From: Clostridiales bacterium
Lineage (GTDB): Bacteria; Bacillota; Clostridia; Lachnospirales; JAQSXR01
Assembly (NCBI GenBank): GCA_029256575.1
Contig: JAQSXR010000018.1
Location: 1 to 52,599 of the forward strand
DNA: 52,599 nt
Direction of reading: 5' to 3'
How positions within the stretch are numbered: position 1 is the stretch's first letter; every line of letters begins with the position of its first letter. The notes beneath the pieces were generated by a model, which was not told the origin of the DNA, did not search any database, and saw nothing but the letters and a program-made list of their open reading frames with translations. The position numbers and the translations under genes are program-made. Shown one piece after another: positions 34,511 through 42,726 of the stretch.

Positions 34511-35413
34511 ATGTATGATTTTAAGAATTTAGATGCGGAACAACCAAAAATAATGGAAGAATATTTTAATTTAAGACCTTCAAAGATGTGCGAAGGAAGA
34601 TATATTAATCAACTAATTTGGGCGAATTATAGTAACACGAAATACTCAATTAATGGAAGATACATGTTATTAAAGATGTATGCATTTGGTAAACATTTAG
34701 CTCAAATGCCAAAATGTAGATTAGAAGATAGTGTTGAAGCATTTTTAGATATAGAAAAGTACTTTAATGAGGAATTAAATCAAAAATTAATCATATATTG
34801 TGCTGATAAAGAGTTTGTAGAGCAAATCAGAGAATTCGAAGATAGATATGAAATTACTCAAATGGTAGATTCTTTTGATTATATATATTCAGGCGAAGGA
34901 CTCAGAACCTTAAAAGGGAAGACTTATCATAAAAAGAAAAATCACTTGAACTCGTTTTTAAAAGAGTATGAAGGTAGATATAAATATAAAATATTGACTT
35001 GTGATGATAGAGATGAAATAGTAGAATTCCTTGATAAATGGAATCAAGAAAAAGATTCAGATGATAAACAAAATAGATTAGAAAATGAAAAAATCGGTAT
35101 TAATGTAATATTAGACAATTGTCCTAGATTGAATAAGCAAATAGCAGGAGTCTATGTTGACGATGTTTTAGAGGCTTTTACTATTGGAAGTTATTCAGAA
35201 GAATTAAATTTAGCAAATATTCATATTGAAAAGGCTAACCCTGAGATCAGAGGTTTATATAACTATATAAATCAACAATTTTTAGCGAATGCTTACCCAG
35301 ATGTTGAGTATGTTAATAGAGAAGATGATATGGGACTTGAGGGTCTTAGAAAAGCAAAACTTGCATATAGACCAATTGAAATGGTAGAAAAATACAAAAT
35401 TATACAAAAGTAG
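34511..35413 (+). CDS. DUF2156 family protein
   Basis: 300 aa, ATG 34511 (AAAGGATAG upstream). FNLRPSKMCEGRYINQLIWANYSNTKYSI and the C-terminal ANIHIEKANPEIRGLYNYINQQFLANAYPDVEYVNREDDMGLEGLRKAKLAYRP mark DUF2156, related to the GNAT-fold catalytic domain of phosphatidylglycerol lysyltransferase MprF. A membrane domain is absent, so lipid aminoacylation is not implied. The likely role is aminoacyl or acyl transfer (inference). It lies 20 bp after ispF. Confidence 0.88.
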   Translation: MYDFKNLDAEQPKIMEEYFNLRPSKMCEGRYINQLIWANYSNTKYSINGRYMLLKMYAFGKHLAQMPKCRLEDSVEAFLDIEKYFNEELNQKLIIYCADKEFVEQIREFEDRYEITQMVDSFDYIYSGEGLRTLKGKTYHKKKNHLNSFLKEYEGRYKYKILTCDDRDEIVEFLDKWNQEKDSDDKQNRLENEKIGINVILDNCPRLNKQIAGVYVDDVLEAFTIGSYSEELNLANIHIEKANPEIRGLYNYINQQFLANAYPDVEYVNREDDMGLEGLRKAKLAYRPIEMVEKYKIIQK

Positions 35414-35442
35414 TTGACAAAAGTTATAAGTTTGCATAGACT
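35414..35442 (+). promoter_or_regulatory. promoter of the cysE T-box transcript
   Basis: TTGACA (35414-35419), 17 bp, TAGACT (35437-35442), overlapping a TATAGGAT. It directly precedes the T-box leader. Confidence 0.6.
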
Positions 35443-35449
35443 ATAGGAT

Positions 35450-35693
35450 ATGATAAAAGCAATGATTGGAAGAGTAATTTTTTGATTACTTAACAGAGAT
35501 AGGAAGCCGCTGGCTGAAAGCTTCCCTTTGGTAACGAAAATGAAATGCATCCATGAGCTGGTTATGCGAAGTAATAGTAGCGTAGCACGTGTCGCACACG
35601 TTAAGTGCTTCAAGTTGAGAAACTTATAGTTTCTAACAAGAGTGGAACCGCGAACATAGCTTCGTCTCTTTATTGAGACGGAGCTTTTTGATT
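35450..35693 (+). promoter_or_regulatory. cysteine T-box riboswitch leader
   Basis: The T-box core AAGAGTGGAACCGCG (35638-35652) is followed by the terminator stem GCTTCGTCTC (35659-35668) / GAGACGGAGC (35675-35684) plus T run. The variable T-box base gives TGGA, which pairs with a tRNA ending in UCCA, matching tRNA-Cys (U73). A candidate UGC (Cys) specifier is at 35546-35548 in GAAATGCATC. Uncharged tRNA-Cys would stabilise the antiterminator and turn on cysE-cysS, an established logic for this family. Confidence 0.9.
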
Positions 35694-35713
35694 TTTTAGC
35701 AGGAGGTGTAGAT

Positions 35714-36376
35714 GTGGGATTAATAAAATATATTAAAAATGAGATAAATATTATTAAAGAACGTGATCCAGCCTTTCGAAGCAATGCAGAGATTTTTCTG
35801 TACCCAAGTTTTAAGGCAATTTACAAATATAGAATTGCTCACTGGTTTTATGTTAGAGGTCATTATTATATAGCACGCAGAATATCTCAAAAGGCAGCAA
35901 GAAAAACAGGAATTGAAATTCATCCTGGTGCAAAGATTGGAAAAGGTTTATTTATAGATCATGGTCATGGTGTAGTAATTGGTGAAACTTGTGAAATAGG
36001 GAATAATGTTACTATCTATCAAGGTGTTACACTTGGTGGTACAGGTAAAGAAAAAGGGAAAAGACATCCAACAATAGGTGATAATGTTATGATTAGTGCA
36101 GGTGCCAAGATTCTTGGATCATTTACGGTTGGAAGTAATTCAAGAATTGGAGCTGGATCTGTGGTTTTATCTGAAGTTCCTGAGGACTCAACTGTTGTTG
36201 GAATACCGGGTAGAGTTGTTAAGAGAGGTGACTGTAGGATAATTCCAAGCGAGTCACTAGATCAAATACATTTACCAGACCCAGTAAAGATGGAGCTTTG
36301 CAGACTTGAAGTTGAGATAGATAAATTGAAGAAGCAAATTAATGATATGATTAAGACAAACGAACGAAATGATTAA
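35714..36376 (+). CDS. cysE: serine O-acetyltransferase
   Basis: 220 aa from GTG 35714 with AGGAGGTG 5 nt upstream. Makes O-acetylserine for cysteine synthesis. Left-handed beta-helix repeats: HPGAKIGKGLFIDHGHGVVIGETCEIGNNVTIYQGVTLGGTG, then the C-terminal GIPGRVV segment. First gene of the T-box operon with cysS. The last codons lie in a 22-bp tandem repeat (36347-36404), which also contains the stop. Confidence 0.95.
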   Translation: MGLIKYIKNEINIIKERDPAFRSNAEIFLYPSFKAIYKYRIAHWFYVRGHYYIARRISQKAARKTGIEIHPGAKIGKGLFIDHGHGVVIGETCEIGNNVTIYQGVTLGGTGKEKGKRHPTIGDNVMISAGAKILGSFTVGSNSRIGAGSVVLSEVPEDSTVVGIPGRVVKRGDCRIIPSESLDQIHLPDPVKMELCRLEVEIDKLKKQINDMIKTNERND

Positions 36377-36404
36377 GACAAACGAACAAAATGATTAATA
36401 CAAA
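36347..36404 (+). repeat. 22-bp tandem repeat across the cysE stop
   Basis: Two complete units and a partial third (ATGATTAAGACAAACGAACG at each start; 36347-36368, 36369-36390, 36391-36404). The stop TAA of cysE is in the second unit. Repeat slippage would shift the C-terminus. Confidence 0.75.
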
Positions 36405-36450
36405 TAATAATTAAGCAAACTATAAAGAACTACTGAAAGAAGGAAAAACT

Positions 36451-37848
36451 ATGAAAATATATAATACACTATCTAAGCAAAAAGAAGAATTTGTTCCACT
36501 TGAAGAAGGAAAGGTAAAAATGTACGTTTGTGGACCTACCGTATATAACCTTATTCACATTGGAAATGCAAGACCAATTATAGTATTTGATACAGTAAGA
36601 CGATATTTTGAACATAAGGGATTCGACGTTAATTTTGTTCAGAACTTTACAGATGTGGATGACAAGATTATTAATAGAGCAAAAGAAGAAGGAATCACAA
36701 CTTCAGAAGTTACGGAAAAATATATAGAAGAATTTTTTAAAGATGCGGATGGATTAAATATTAAAAGAGCAACAACACATCCAAAAGCAACAGAGGAGAT
36801 TCAAGGAATGATTGAAATGATATCTACATTAATCGAAAAAGATTTCGCTTATGAAAAGAACGGTAATGTATATTTCAAAACTTTAAACTTTGAGGATTAT
36901 GGAAAATTATCAAAGAAGAACATTGAAGATTTAGTGTCAGGCTCAAGAGTGGCAATTAATGAAGAGAAAGAAGACCCAATGGACTTCGTTTTGTGGAAAC
37001 CAAAGAAACCAGGTGAACCTGCTTGGGAGTCACCATGGGGAGAAGGAAGACCTGGCTGGCATATTGAATGTTCTGTTATGAGTAAAAAGTATCTAGGAGA
37101 ACAAATCGATATACACGCGGGTGGAGAAGATTTGATTTTTCCTCATCATGAAAATGAAATCGCACAAAGTGAATCAGCAAATGGCAAAAGTTTTGCGAAA
37201 TATTGGATGCACAACGGGTTCTTAAATATTGATAATAAAAAGATGTCAAAATCAGAAGGAAACTTCTTTACAATAAGAGATATTAATGAGAAATATTCTT
37301 TGGATGTATTGCGTTTCTTTATGTTGAGTGCTCACTATAGAACGCCAATTAATTTTAGTGACGAATTAATGAAGGCATCACAAACTGGATTAGAAAGAAT
37401 AAGAACTGCTGTAACTAATCTTAAATTTAGAATTGAAAAAGCTAATGTTGAAAAAATGACTGAAATTGAAGAGCATCTTTTATTAACAGTTGCATCGTTA
37501 GTAGAAAAGTTTGAAGCGTCAATGGAAGATGATTTTAACACTGCAGATGCGATTGCTTCAATATTTGAGCTTGTAAAATTTGCGAACCTAAGTAGTACAG
37601 AAAGTTCAACAAAAGAATTTTCATTAAAATTAGTAGATACTATTATCGAATTATGCGATATAATAGGAATAAAGGCAGAAGTAAAAAAGGAACTTTTAGA
37701 TAGTGATGTTGATGCAATGATTCAAGCTAGACAAGATGCTAGAAAAAATAAAGACTTTGCTGAAGCAGATAGAATAAGAGTAGAACTATTAGATAAAGGA
37801 ATTGTTCTAGAAGATACACGTGAAGGAGTTCGCTGGAAACGTGCATAA
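36451..37848 (+). CDS. cysS: cysteinyl-tRNA synthetase
   Basis: 465 aa, ATG 36451, GAAAGAAGG upstream. Class I signature HIGNARP (residues 36-42), zinc ligands in CGPTVYN and HIECSVMS, and KKMSKSEGN. Charges tRNA-Cys. Its tRNA-dependent control through the T-box links charging demand to cysE supply. Length matches the bacterial norm. Confidence 0.97.
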   Translation: MKIYNTLSKQKEEFVPLEEGKVKMYVCGPTVYNLIHIGNARPIIVFDTVRRYFEHKGFDVNFVQNFTDVDDKIINRAKEEGITTSEVTEKYIEEFFKDADGLNIKRATTHPKATEEIQGMIEMISTLIEKDFAYEKNGNVYFKTLNFEDYGKLSKKNIEDLVSGSRVAINEEKEDPMDFVLWKPKKPGEPAWESPWGEGRPGWHIECSVMSKKYLGEQIDIHAGGEDLIFPHHENEIAQSESANGKSFAKYWMHNGFLNIDNKKMSKSEGNFFTIRDINEKYSLDVLRFFMLSAHYRTPINFSDELMKASQTGLERIRTAVTNLKFRIEKANVEKMTEIEEHLLLTVASLVEKFEASMEDDFNTADAIASIFELVKFANLSSTESSTKEFSLKLVDTIIELCDIIGIKAEVKKELLDSDVDAMIQARQDARKNKDFAEADRIRVELLDKGIVLEDTREGVRWKRA

Positions 37849-37860
37849 GCGGGGGTATGA

Positions 37861-38304
37861 ATGGAAGAGTTTAAGGATTTTGCTAAAAAATTGTTAGGAA
37901 TAGGTGAAGTAGATATCCGTCTATATTCGCCTCTTGCGCTTGCGTATATTGGGGATGCAGTATATGATTTAATAATACGAACAAAAATTGTATGCGATGG
38001 AAATGCACCTGTTAATAGTTTGCACAAAGGGGCTACACATTATGTTAGTGCCACCGCTCAAGCAGATATGATGAAACTTATAGAAGGTAGTTTGACAGAA
38101 GAAGAACATCTATATTATAAGAGAGGTAGAAATGCGAAACCTCAAACAACTGCAAAAAATGCTTCCTTTGGAGAATATAGAATAGCAACAGGCTTTGAAT
38201 GTTTGATTGGTTATTTGTATTTAACAGAGAACTTTGAAAGAATTATTGAGGTTGTGAAGCTTGGTATAGTAAAAATGGGGGAAAAAGATGAGTACTCAAA
38301 ATAA
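37861..38304 (+). CDS. mrnC: Mini-ribonuclease III
   Basis: 147 aa, ATG 37861 with GCGGGGGT upstream. SPLALAYIGDAVYDLIIRTKIV holds the RNase III catalytic acidic residues, followed by GRNAKPQTTAKNAS, a conserved Mini-III signature. It trims 23S rRNA ends and lacks a dsRNA-binding domain. Standard Firmicute neighbour of cysS. It overlaps the next gene by 17 nt. Confidence 0.94.
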   Translation: MEEFKDFAKKLLGIGEVDIRLYSPLALAYIGDAVYDLIIRTKIVCDGNAPVNSLHKGATHYVSATAQADMMKLIEGSLTEEEHLYYKRGRNAKPQTTAKNASFGEYRIATGFECLIGYLYLTENFERIIEVVKLGIVKMGEKDEYSK

Positions 38305-39862
38305 GTTTATTAAAGGGGCCCTTCTTCTTAGTATTGCCGGATTATTAGCAAAAGTACTTAGCATGTTTTTTCGAATTCCACTTTTATATCTAGTTAAGGA
38401 TGAAGGACTTGGTTATTATCAAACATTTTATTCTGTGTATTTGGTTTTAATTGCATTGTTCTTAATCGGTATGCCACAAGCAATATCTAAGATAGTTGCA
38501 AGTAAACGTGCGCAGAATAAACCAGAGGAAGCTTACGCTTGTTTTCAAGGTGGATTGATAGTTTCGGTTATACTTGGGTTTGCGATAACTACAATTTTGT
38601 TCGTTTTCACTAATCAGATTATAGAACTGAATAGTTGGAGTGAGGGGACGAAATATGTAATTTATGGACTAGCAATATCTCCAGTATTTGTAAGTGTTGC
38701 GGGAGCAATTAAAGGATATTTTCAAGGAATGCAAATAATGAAGCCAACAGCGATATCTCAACTTATAGAAGGTTTTGTAAAAGTAGTTGTAGGTATTAGC
38801 TTGACATATGTGCTTTTAAAAAGTGGATTTACAGTTCCTATGGCAGTTGCAGGTGCAGCTATTGGTACATCACTTGGATACATTACTTCAGCGATATATT
38901 TATATATATCATACAAAAGAGAGACAAAAAGTTTGTATGCGAAATTAAATAAAAATGAGCTTAAGATACAGATGTGGAGAATTTTTAGGATGGCAATTCC
39001 AGTAACGATTGGAGCATCCGCATTTTCTATTATGAATTTCATTGATTCAATGACTTTCTATAGTAGACTTGAAACAATTGGTATTGTAGATAAGGCAGCA
39101 ACGATTATGTACGGTCAAATTGGGAAAGCTAATAGCATAATTAATGTTCCGCTTGCAATTTCATTAGCGGTTATGATTAGCACGATTCCAGCAATAGCTG
39201 AGGCAAACGAAAGTAACAGTGCAGAAAATTTAAGAAGTGCAGGAGAAAATTCATTGAAACTTTCAGCACTCTTAGCTTTTCCAGCAGGAATTGGTCTTTT
39301 TGTTCTTGCAGAACCAATTATGTCATTAATTTATCAAAGCAACAACCAAGGGCATATATACTTAGCCTTATTTGGGATATGCTTGCCATTTTTGATTTTA
39401 GGACAAGCATTATCAAGCATTTTACAAGGGATTGGACGTGTAATGGTACCAGTAGGCTGTATTATAGTTGCAGCTATTGTAAAATACATTGTGAACTACA
39501 GCTTGATATCATCAACACTTAATGGAAAAGGTGCATTAATAGGTTCTATTGTATTTTGCTTTACTTTTTTCATTTTAAACTATATTATATTACTAGGTTA
39601 TACAAAATTAAAGGTGTCGTTGAGCGTCTGTATTAAGCCTCTTGTATCAGCAGTAGTAATGGGGGCATTTGCAATAATTGGATTTAAGGTATCAAGAATT
39701 GCATTTGGAGTTTCAATTTCAACATTTATTGCAGTTGCTAGTGCGTCAATTGTATATATTGTTTTACTATGTGCTCTTAGAACTTTTTCAGTAGAAGAGC
39801 TTGAAGCACTACCAAAAGGATCAAAATTAATTAAAATACTAAAGAAAGTTAAGATGTTTTAG
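38288..39862 (+). CDS. polysaccharide/lipid flippase, MurJ/SpoVB-like (MOP superfamily)
   Basis: 524 aa, ATG 38288 (GGGGAAAAAG upstream). About 14 hydrophobic helices, and starts FIKGALLLSIAGLLAKVLSMFFRIPLLYLVKDEGLGYYQTFYSVYLVLIALFLIGMPQAISKIVA, as in SpoVB/YtgP. The MOP flippases move lipid-linked wall or spore precursors. Whether it acts as MurJ or SpoVB is undetermined. The overlap with mrnC implies translational coupling. Confidence 0.88.
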   Translation: MSTQNKFIKGALLLSIAGLLAKVLSMFFRIPLLYLVKDEGLGYYQTFYSVYLVLIALFLIGMPQAISKIVASKRAQNKPEEAYACFQGGLIVSVILGFAITTILFVFTNQIIELNSWSEGTKYVIYGLAISPVFVSVAGAIKGYFQGMQIMKPTAISQLIEGFVKVVVGISLTYVLLKSGFTVPMAVAGAAIGTSLGYITSAIYLYISYKRETKSLYAKLNKNELKIQMWRIFRMAIPVTIGASAFSIMNFIDSMTFYSRLETIGIVDKAATIMYGQIGKANSIINVPLAISLAVMISTIPAIAEANESNSAENLRSAGENSLKLSALLAFPAGIGLFVLAEPIMSLIYQSNNQGHIYLALFGICLPFLILGQALSSILQGIGRVMVPVGCIIVAAIVKYIVNYSLISSTLNGKGALIGSIVFCFTFFILNYIILLGYTKLKVSLSVCIKPLVSAVVMGAFAIIGFKVSRIAFGVSISTFIAVASASIVYIVLLCALRTFSVEELEALPKGSKLIKILKKVKMF

Positions 39863-39874
39863 AAGGAGAAAATC

Positions 39875-40624
39875 ATGAGATTTGAAGAATATACACTAGA
39901 GGGCAGAAATGCTGTTATCGAAGCAATAAAAGCAGGAAAAACAATTGATAAAATATTTGTACTAAGTGGTTGCCAAGAAGGACCAATTAGAACAATCGTT
40001 GCTGAGGCAAAGAAACTTGATGCGATCATTAACTTCGTAACAAAAGAAAGATTAGATCAAATGTCTACAACACATAATCATCAAGGCGTAATTGCATATG
40101 CAGCAGCTTATGAATACGCAAGTGTTCAAGATATTTTAGATATTGCAAAAGGAAAGAACGAACCACCATTTATTATTTTACTAGACAATATAGAAGATCC
40201 ACATAACTTAGGAGCAATTATTCGTACTGCGAACCTTGCTGGCGCACATGGTGTAATTATACCAAAGAGAAGAGCAGCAGGACTTACAGCAACAGTTGCA
40301 AAGACATCTGCAGGAGCATTAAACTATACACCAGTTGCAAAAGTTACGAATCTTGGAAATACAATTGATGAACTTAAAAAAGAAGGCATATGGTTTGCTT
40401 GCGCTGATATGTCGGGAGATAATATGTATAAGACAAACCTTCAAGGACCTATCGGTCTTGTAATTGGTAGTGAAGGTGATGGCGTAGGCAAATTAGTTAG
40501 AGAAAAGTGCGATTTTTCAGTATCAATTCCTATGAAGGGTGAAATCGATTCATTAAATGCTTCAGTTGCAACAGGTGTACTTGCGTATGAAATAGTAAGA
40601 CAACGTTCAATGGCTAAGGCGTAA
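39875..40624 (+). CDS. rlmB: 23S rRNA (guanosine-2'-O-)-methyltransferase RlmB
   Basis: 249 aa, ATG 39875, AGAAGGAGAAA upstream. SPOUT/TrmH fold: YTLEGRNAVIEAIKAG, LLDNIEDPHNLGAIIRTANLAGAHGVIIPKRRA, IGSEGDGV and SIPMKGEIDSLNASVATGVLAYE. Methylates G2251 of 23S rRNA. In Firmicutes it is regularly between cysS/mrnC and yacP, as here. Confidence 0.95.
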   Translation: MRFEEYTLEGRNAVIEAIKAGKTIDKIFVLSGCQEGPIRTIVAEAKKLDAIINFVTKERLDQMSTTHNHQGVIAYAAAYEYASVQDILDIAKGKNEPPFIILLDNIEDPHNLGAIIRTANLAGAHGVIIPKRRAAGLTATVAKTSAGALNYTPVAKVTNLGNTIDELKKEGIWFACADMSGDNMYKTNLQGPIGLVIGSEGDGVGKLVREKCDFSVSIPMKGEIDSLNASVATGVLAYEIVRQRSMAKA

Positions 40625-40627
40625 TAA

Positions 40628-41140
40628 ATGAAGAACGAAGTACTTATTGTAGATGGGTACAACATAATATTTTCTTGGAAAGAACTAGAGAACTTGTCGC
40701 GCATTGATTATGAATCTGCAAGACAAGCTCTTTTAGACAAATTAAGTAATTATCAAGCGTATAAAAACATAGAGGTAATCGTTGTTTTTGACGCTTATAA
40801 AGTAAAAGGATCACCAAGAAAAGTAGTTCAATATGAAAATATAGATGTTGTTTATACCAAAGAAGGCGAAACAGCAGATATGTTTATTGAGAAAATAGCA
40901 CAGCAACATGGCAGAGGCACGACGATAAGAGTAGCAACTTCTGATGGATTGGAGCAACTAATTGTTCTTAGTAAAGGAGCGGTTAGAATGTCTGCAAAAG
41001 AGTTAGAGTTAGAAATTGAGTCTGCTAATCAGAAGATTAGAAGAAAATTTACTGAAAAACCAAAGACTCACAGAAATAGATTAATGGATAATCTAAGTCC
41101 GGAAGTTGCACAAATGATTGAGAAGATGAGGAGAGAATAA
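40628..41140 (+). CDS. rae1: ribosome-associated endonuclease Rae1 (YacP, NYN domain)
   Basis: 170 aa, 3 bp after rlmB. NYN/PIN-like acidic motifs: EVLIVDGYNIIFSWKEL, VVFDAY and RVATSDGLEQL. Rae1 of B. subtilis cleaves mRNA in the ribosomal A site. Keeps the usual rlmB-yacP-sigH order. Confidence 0.92.
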   Translation: MKNEVLIVDGYNIIFSWKELENLSRIDYESARQALLDKLSNYQAYKNIEVIVVFDAYKVKGSPRKVVQYENIDVVYTKEGETADMFIEKIAQQHGRGTTIRVATSDGLEQLIVLSKGAVRMSAKELELEIESANQKIRRKFTEKPKTHRNRLMDNLSPEVAQMIEKMRRE

Positions 41141-41142
41141 CC

Positions 41143-41763
41143 ATGTCTTGTAAATACCAAGAACTTACTGATGAGAACATAATAAAAACAATACATTTAG
41201 GTGATGACTTGGCAATGGAATTCTTGATTAATAAATATAAAAATCTTGTTCGAAAAAAGACAAACGCATATTTTTTGATTGGTGCAGATAAAGACGATTT
41301 AATTCAAGAAGGAATGATTGGTTTATTTAAGGCTATCAGAGAGTATGACGAATCACGAGATGCAAAATTTATTACGTTTGCTGACTTATGTGTCTCCAGA
41401 CAAATATTCACTGCAGTCAAAGCTTCAAATAGACTTAAGCATTTACCGCTTAATTCATACATATCTTTAAACAAACCACTCTACGAAGAAGAGAGTCCTA
41501 ACACTAAAGTTGAAGATCTATTAGAACTTAGAAATGTTGAAAGCCCAGAAGATGTAATAATTGGGAAAGAAAACCTCAGACGAATTGAAAAGGAACTTGA
41601 GAATAACTTAAGTGAGTTGGAAAAGGAAGTGCTGTTCTTATACTTAGAGGGGCAAGGGTATGTTCAGATTGCGGAGATTATGGGGAAGCAAGCTAAGTCG
41701 ATAGATAATGCATTGCAACGTATAAGGAAAAAGGTTGGAGTTATTTTTAAGGAAGTTAATTAA
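41143..41763 (+). CDS. sigH: RNA polymerase sigma-H factor
   Basis: 206 aa, 2 bp after rae1. Sigma-70 region 2 (LIQEGMIGLFKAIREYDESRDAKFITFADLCVSRQIFTAVKASNRLKHLPLNSYISLNKPL) and region 4 (LSELEKEVLFLYLEGQGYVQIAEIMGKQAKSIDNALQRIRKKV). Drives early sporulation genes; the yacP neighbourhood separates it from other sigma factors. It is followed by a long repeat-rich spacer. Confidence 0.95.
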   Translation: MSCKYQELTDENIIKTIHLGDDLAMEFLINKYKNLVRKKTNAYFLIGADKDDLIQEGMIGLFKAIREYDESRDAKFITFADLCVSRQIFTAVKASNRLKHLPLNSYISLNKPLYEEESPNTKVEDLLELRNVESPEDVIIGKENLRRIEKELENNLSELEKEVLFLYLEGQGYVQIAEIMGKQAKSIDNALQRIRKKVGVIFKEVN

Positions 41764-41774
41764 ATATGATTTAG

Positions 41775-41853
41775 GTTATAGATAAAGATATAAGAAAAAG
41801 ATAAAGATAAAAGATAAAGATAAAGATAAAAGATAAAAGATAAAGATAAAGAT
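41775..41853 (+). repeat. AGATAAA-type short tandem repeats
   Basis: About ten units of AGATAAA/AGATAA follow sigH. The run lies 24 bp before the long inverted repeat. AT-rich microsatellite. Confidence 0.85.
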
Positions 41854-41876
41854 ACAGGGCAATACAAGGGGAAGAG

Positions 41877-42130
41877 TTTGCTAGAGCTGACGGAGAGTTC
41901 TATAGCTGTTTGCAATAGCGATTCGGAAAGCTCGTATATCTAATAGAATGGGAATTGCTTAAGGCAGTGGATAAAATGGGGAACTCGCCTCATTGTTGTG
42001 TAGGACGAGGGGTATTTAGCTCAGACACCCCCATTTTATCCACTATAAGCAATTCCCATTCTATAAGATATACGGCATTCCTCATAATGTATTGCAAACA
42101 GCTACAGAACTCTCCATCAGCTCTAGCAAA
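41877..42130. repeat. 254-bp long inverted repeat (giant hairpin)
   Basis: The left arm (41877-41981, about 105 nt) and right arm (42029-42130, about 102 nt) are almost fully complementary apart from one internal-loop block near the middle and a 2-nt bulge. Arms begin TTTGCTAGAG and end CTCTAGCAAA. The 47-nt central spacer holds smaller inverted repeats (CTCG/CGAG). The two isolated substitutions at symmetric positions give C/A on this strand but G-U wobble on the other, hinting that the minus-strand transcript folds better. No gene and no target-site duplication is evident. Confidence 0.92.
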
Positions 42131-42240
42131 CATTAAGTGGATGGGGTATAAAAGATGAAAAATTAATACATATACTATTACTTAAAAATTAAATCTTGAA
42201 ACCTATCTAAAACTTATCTAAAACCAAAAATATAAGAACT

Positions 42241-42338
42241 AAGATCTAAAACCTAAGATCTAAAACCTAAGATCTAAAACCTAAGATCTAAAACCTAAGA
42301 TCTAAAACCTAAGATCTAAAACAAAAGATCTAAAATCT
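42241..42338 (+). repeat. 14-bp minisatellite, seven units
   Basis: Seven consecutive 14-bp units of AAGATCTAAAACCT (the last two differ slightly), starting 110 bp after the giant hairpin. Together with the AGATAAA run, they bracket the inverted repeat. Confidence 0.92.
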
Positions 42339-42484
42339 AATCTTACTTGATCCTAGATGCATGTAGTTGTACTATGAAAAATCATAAAAACACGAAACAG
42401 CATAGAATTATATAGTTGACAAGTAAGTATAAAATGTATAAAATAAGCAATGGATATAACAAAGATAAGAATGTTAAATGTAAT

Positions 42485-42557
42485 GCTGACGTGGCACAGT
42501 CGGTAGCGCGCCACCTTGGTAAGGTGGAGGTCGGGGGTTCGAATCCCCTCGTTAGCT
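42485..42557 (+). tRNA. tRNA-Thr(GGT)
   Basis: 73 nt. Acceptor GCTGACG / CGTTAGC, D arm with AGTCGGTAG, anticodon arm CCACC-TTGGTAA-GGTGG (anticodon GGT), T loop TTCGAAT. Discriminator U; no encoded CCA. A terminator lies 43 bp after. Confidence 0.9.
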
Positions 42558-42600
42558 TTAAGAGAAACATAGGAAAGATAAGGGTTACAAGGATTAGGGT

Positions 42601-42634
42601 AAAAAAGCCACTCGATTATGAGTGGCTTTTTTAA
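42601..42634. terminator. Rho-independent terminator
   Basis: AAAAAAGCCACTC (42601-42613) / GAGTGGCTTTTTT (42620-42632), 6-nt loop, T run. Ends the tRNA-Thr transcript; works on both strands. Confidence 0.9.
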
Positions 42635-42726
42635 TTTGATGTTCGTTTGATTATTATTGAAGTTATTTTCAAGTGTATCTGACTTAAGCAATATGCAGTT
42701 CCTATTGGTGTAGGGGTTGTTTTTTA

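Noticed and set aside
35293-35784. 163-codon minus-strand ORF across the T-box
   Set aside because: It overlaps the DUF2156 end, the T-box and the start of cysE in antisense; no ribosome site or family likeness.
41955-42158. 67-aa ORF inside the long inverted repeat
   Set aside because: It lies wholly in the hairpin and its flank, has no ribosome site and reads as low-complexity palindromic translation.
42241-42338. CRISPR array
   Set aside because: Units are 14 bp and contiguous, without spacers, and no cas genes are present.
42416-42634. 72-aa ORF across tRNA-Thr
   Set aside because: The sequence is the tRNA and its terminator read as protein (SVARHLGKVEVGGSNPL is typical of tRNA translation).
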